The notes under the pieces are model-generated. The model did no database searches. It was not told where the DNA came from and saw nothing but the letters and a program-made list of their open reading frames with translations. Source: Fimbriimonadaceae bacterium (lineage in GTDB: Bacteria > Armatimonadota > Fimbriimonadia > Fimbriimonadales > Fimbriimonadaceae). From it: a stretch of 6,645 nt of DNA. Location of the stretch: contig JADLGZ010000241.1 of assembly GCA_020849075.1 (NCBI GenBank), positions 1 through 6,645 on the forward strand, read 5' to 3'. Positions 4,653 through 6,645 of this stretch are shown here, one piece after another. Position 1 is the first letter of the stretch; every line of letters starts with the position of its first letter. Position numbers and translations under genes: made by a program.

Positions 4653-6645
4653 GCCTATCGCACCTGCCCCAAATCAAGGTCCGAGAATCGCGCCGCACCA
4701 AGTGGCGAGCCGCGGTACTGGTGGGGATTCACCTCATTGTTGCAGTTCGCGTAGCATTCTATAACAAGACCGGTTCAACGGTATCGCCGGTTGAGCCGAG
4801 CGAAGCCATGCAGACTCTCCAGACGGGCCTCGTCAATGCGGGGTTTGTGTTCTTCGCCCTTGCTATCCTGAGTACCCTAATCTTCGGTCGATTCTTTTGT
4901 GGTTGGGGCTGCCATCTCGTTGCGCTTCAAGACCTTTGTGGATATGTACTGACGAAACTGAAGATCAAGCCCAAGCCATTCCGATCTCGATTCTTGGTAT
5001 TCGTGCCCATCTTCGCTTTTCTCTACATGTTTGTTTGGCCAACCTTCTTGCGAATTTGGGAGGGTCGGCCAATGCCGGCTTTTGTCGCACACCTGCGTAC
5101 CGAAGACTTGTGGGCAACCTTCCCAACGCCGGGCATCGCAGCCCTGACTTTCGTCGTGTGTGGTTTTCTTGCCGTCATCTTTTTGGGAAACAAGGGGTTT
5201 TGTACTTATGCGTGTCCATACGGGGCCGCATTCTATGTTGCGGATCGCTTCGCCAAAGGCAAGATCAGGGTCACGGATGCATGCATGGGCTGTGGACATT
5301 GCACGGCGGTGTGCACATCTAATGTCAGGGTCCACGAAGAAGTTAAGCTTCATAAGATGGTCGTGGATGCAGGGTGCATGAAATGTCTGGACTGTGTTGA
5401 TGTGTGCCCTACCAATGCGTTGTACTTCGGTTTTGGGAAGGGCGCGGGTAGGTTGCAGCCCCGTCGCCAGTATGATTACGCGCTCTGGGAAGACCTCTTC
5501 ATGGTCGCCATCTTTGCCTTTTGTTTCTATGCCGTGCGGGGACTCTATGAGCAGATCCCATTTTTGCTTTCGCTCGGAATTTGTGGCATCGTTTCCTACT
5601 TGACGATAACTTTTGTGCGACTTTTTACCAGCGCCAATGTGCGAATGCAACGTTGCGAGCTCAAGGAGAAGTCGAAGATGACGACAGCAGGGCATGTGTT
5701 TGCCCTGTCGTGCCTTGCCTTATTCGCCTTTCTGATTCACTCCAGTATCGTGCAGTACTGGTCAAAGGAGGCCCTGAAGGACCTCAGTGTGGCCCAGTAC
5801 GTGTTCGATAACAAGATCGAAGCGCAGATTCCGGAGGCGGATGCCGCCGCACGCAGGAGTTACGAAAAGTATAAGCGAGCCCTGGCTATTGGGCTCTTCA
5901 AACCGCCCGTCTGGGAAGCGAGGATGGGGATGATCCAAGAGTTCTTGGGAGATGATGCAACCGCCGAGCGGCATTTGAGGACCGCCCATGAAGGTGATCC
6001 AGATCTGGTCATTGCCATTGAGCACCTCTACAATTTGTTTGAACGGCAGAACCGATGGCCCGAAGCCGAACAGGTTGCCAAGCATTGGGTACTCCTAAAG
6101 CCAAAGGAGCCACATGCGTGGCGAGCGTATGGACTTGCCCTCTATAGCATCAATAAACTGGCCGAATCTGAGCCATGGTTGAAGGCAGCCTATCAGGATC
6201 ACCCTGATGACCCGGCCATTGCTGCGGCATACGCGATGGTGAATGCAGACAAGCGGGACTACGCGACCGCAGAACGGATTTTGCGCATCGCGCTTGCATC
6301 GCGACCCGATGATGTACGGATGGAATACAACTTAGCGGTCGTCTTGGCTATGCAAGGTAAGCATAGAGAGGTGATAGCTACCGTGGATCACCTGCTATCT
6401 CATCAACCGGACTTTCTTCAGGCCTATCAATTAAAGGCCGAAGCCGCAGTGGCCGTGAAGGACTGGAAAGCCGCTCTTGCGGCAGCCAATACCCTCCGCC
6501 AGAGCGGGGCTGTACAGCCGTCGCTGGGTGCCTTGTGGGCAACGTGCGTCATCGCTCTTCATCTAGAGAATGCAACACTCAAGAATCTTAATTCCACAAT
6601 GCCAGACGGCTTCTTCCGGGCTGCCCTTTTGCATCAGATGGGTCG
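4649..6645 (+). CDS. Membrane 4Fe-4S polyferredoxin (NapH/CcoG/YccM-like) with C-terminal TPR array (3' partial)
   Basis: This is a membrane electron-transfer protein; 665 residues are visible with no stop before the window end. The start is GTG 4649, overlapping the pruA stop as GTGA; the family-like stretch VRESRRTKWR begins soon after and the next in-frame ATG (4808) would remove the first membrane segment. Likely membrane segments are about 22-38, 63-82, 115-133, 162-180, 283-298, 304-325 and 350-370. Cys84xxxCys88 and Cys185xxxCys189-Pro follow the second and fourth. Two ferredoxin clusters are Cys212/215/218/222 and Cys243/246/249/253-Pro. Basic loops place the N-terminus, both CxxxC motifs and the ferredoxin domain in the cytoplasm, and the C-terminal region outside. 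Six TPR units of exactly 34 residues run from 420 to 623, with a possible seventh after. Known relatives pass electrons from quinol or act in copper or oxidase assembly. Donor and acceptor here are unknown; coupling to pruA gives only co-expression. Confidence 0.92.
   Translation, partial: MSLSHLPQIKVRESRRTKWRAAVLVGIHLIVAVRVAFYNKTGSTVSPVEPSEAMQTLQTGLVNAGFVFFALAILSTLIFGRFFCGWGCHLVALQDLCGYVLTKLKIKPKPFRSRFLVFVPIFAFLYMFVWPTFLRIWEGRPMPAFVAHLRTEDLWATFPTPGIAALTFVVCGFLAVIFLGNKGFCTYACPYGAAFYVADRFAKGKIRVTDACMGCGHCTAVCTSNVRVHEEVKLHKMVVDAGCMKCLDCVDVCPTNALYFGFGKGAGRLQPRRQYDYALWEDLFMVAIFAFCFYAVRGLYEQIPFLLSLGICGIVSYLTITFVRLFTSANVRMQRCELKEKSKMTTAGHVFALSCLALFAFLIHSSIVQYWSKEALKDLSVAQYVFDNKIEAQIPEADAAARRSYEKYKRALAIGLFKPPVWEARMGMIQEFLGDDATAERHLRTAHEGDPDLVIAIEHLYNLFERQNRWPEAEQVAKHWVLLKPKEPHAWRAYGLALYSINKLAESEPWLKAAYQDHPDDPAIAAAYAMVNADKRDYATAERILRIALASRPDDVRMEYNLAVVLAMQGKHREVIATVDHLLSHQPDFLQAYQLKAEAAVAVKDWKAALAAANTLRQSGAVQPSLGALWATCVIALHLENATLKNLNSTMPDGFFRAALLHQMG

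Noticed and set aside
4877..5695. A 272-residue open frame on the - strand
   Set aside because: It lies wholly opposite the polyferredoxin, whose Cys motifs and membrane segments prove the + strand frame. The antisense product shows no recognisable domain or membrane pattern and is best explained as a shadow of the codon pattern.

Overview
The window holds four protein genes, all on the + strand and tightly packed, with gaps of 61 and 74 bases and one 4-base overlap. No RNA genes, insertion sequences or CRISPR arrays were seen. The outer genes are cut by the window edges: the first lacks its 5' part and the fourth lacks its 3' end.

Region 1 (1-2958) is a tandem pair of paralogous secreted zinc metallopeptidases of the matrixin (metzincin) type. 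Each has the catalytic HExxHxxGxxH helix and a Met-turn, then a PPC-like beta domain, a second beta-sandwich and a C-terminal pair of dockerin/EF-hand-like calcium loops. Only the second copy is complete, with a signal peptide.

Region 2 (2959-3032) is a compact junction. It has a strong GC-rich hairpin that probably terminates the protease transcript, followed at once by a -10-like hexamer and a start codon.

Region 3 (3033-6645) is a probable two-gene operon. The first gene, pruA, encodes L-glutamate gamma-semialdehyde (1-pyrroline-5-carboxylate) dehydrogenase, the last step of proline catabolism. Its stop codon overlaps the GTG start of a multi-pass membrane polyferredoxin of the NapH/CcoG/YccM type that carries a long C-terminal TPR array. 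This gene runs off the end of the window with no stop. Coupling suggests co-expression with pruA, but the sequence shows no biochemical link between them.

Two starts, 1177 TTG and 3033 ATG, have no Shine-Dalgarno sequence. Each lies exactly 6 bases downstream of the same hexamer, TACACT, which fits leaderless transcription. Matrixin-PPC-dockerin proteins without an evident cellulosome, weak SD use and TPR-fused polyferredoxins suggest an environmental bacterium of the Armatimonadota (Fimbriimonas-like) or Planctomycetota kind. I lean to Armatimonadota because the beta-domain plus dockerin-like C-terminus resembles what I recall from Fimbriimonadia. This placement is an inference from protein style and was not tested by a search.
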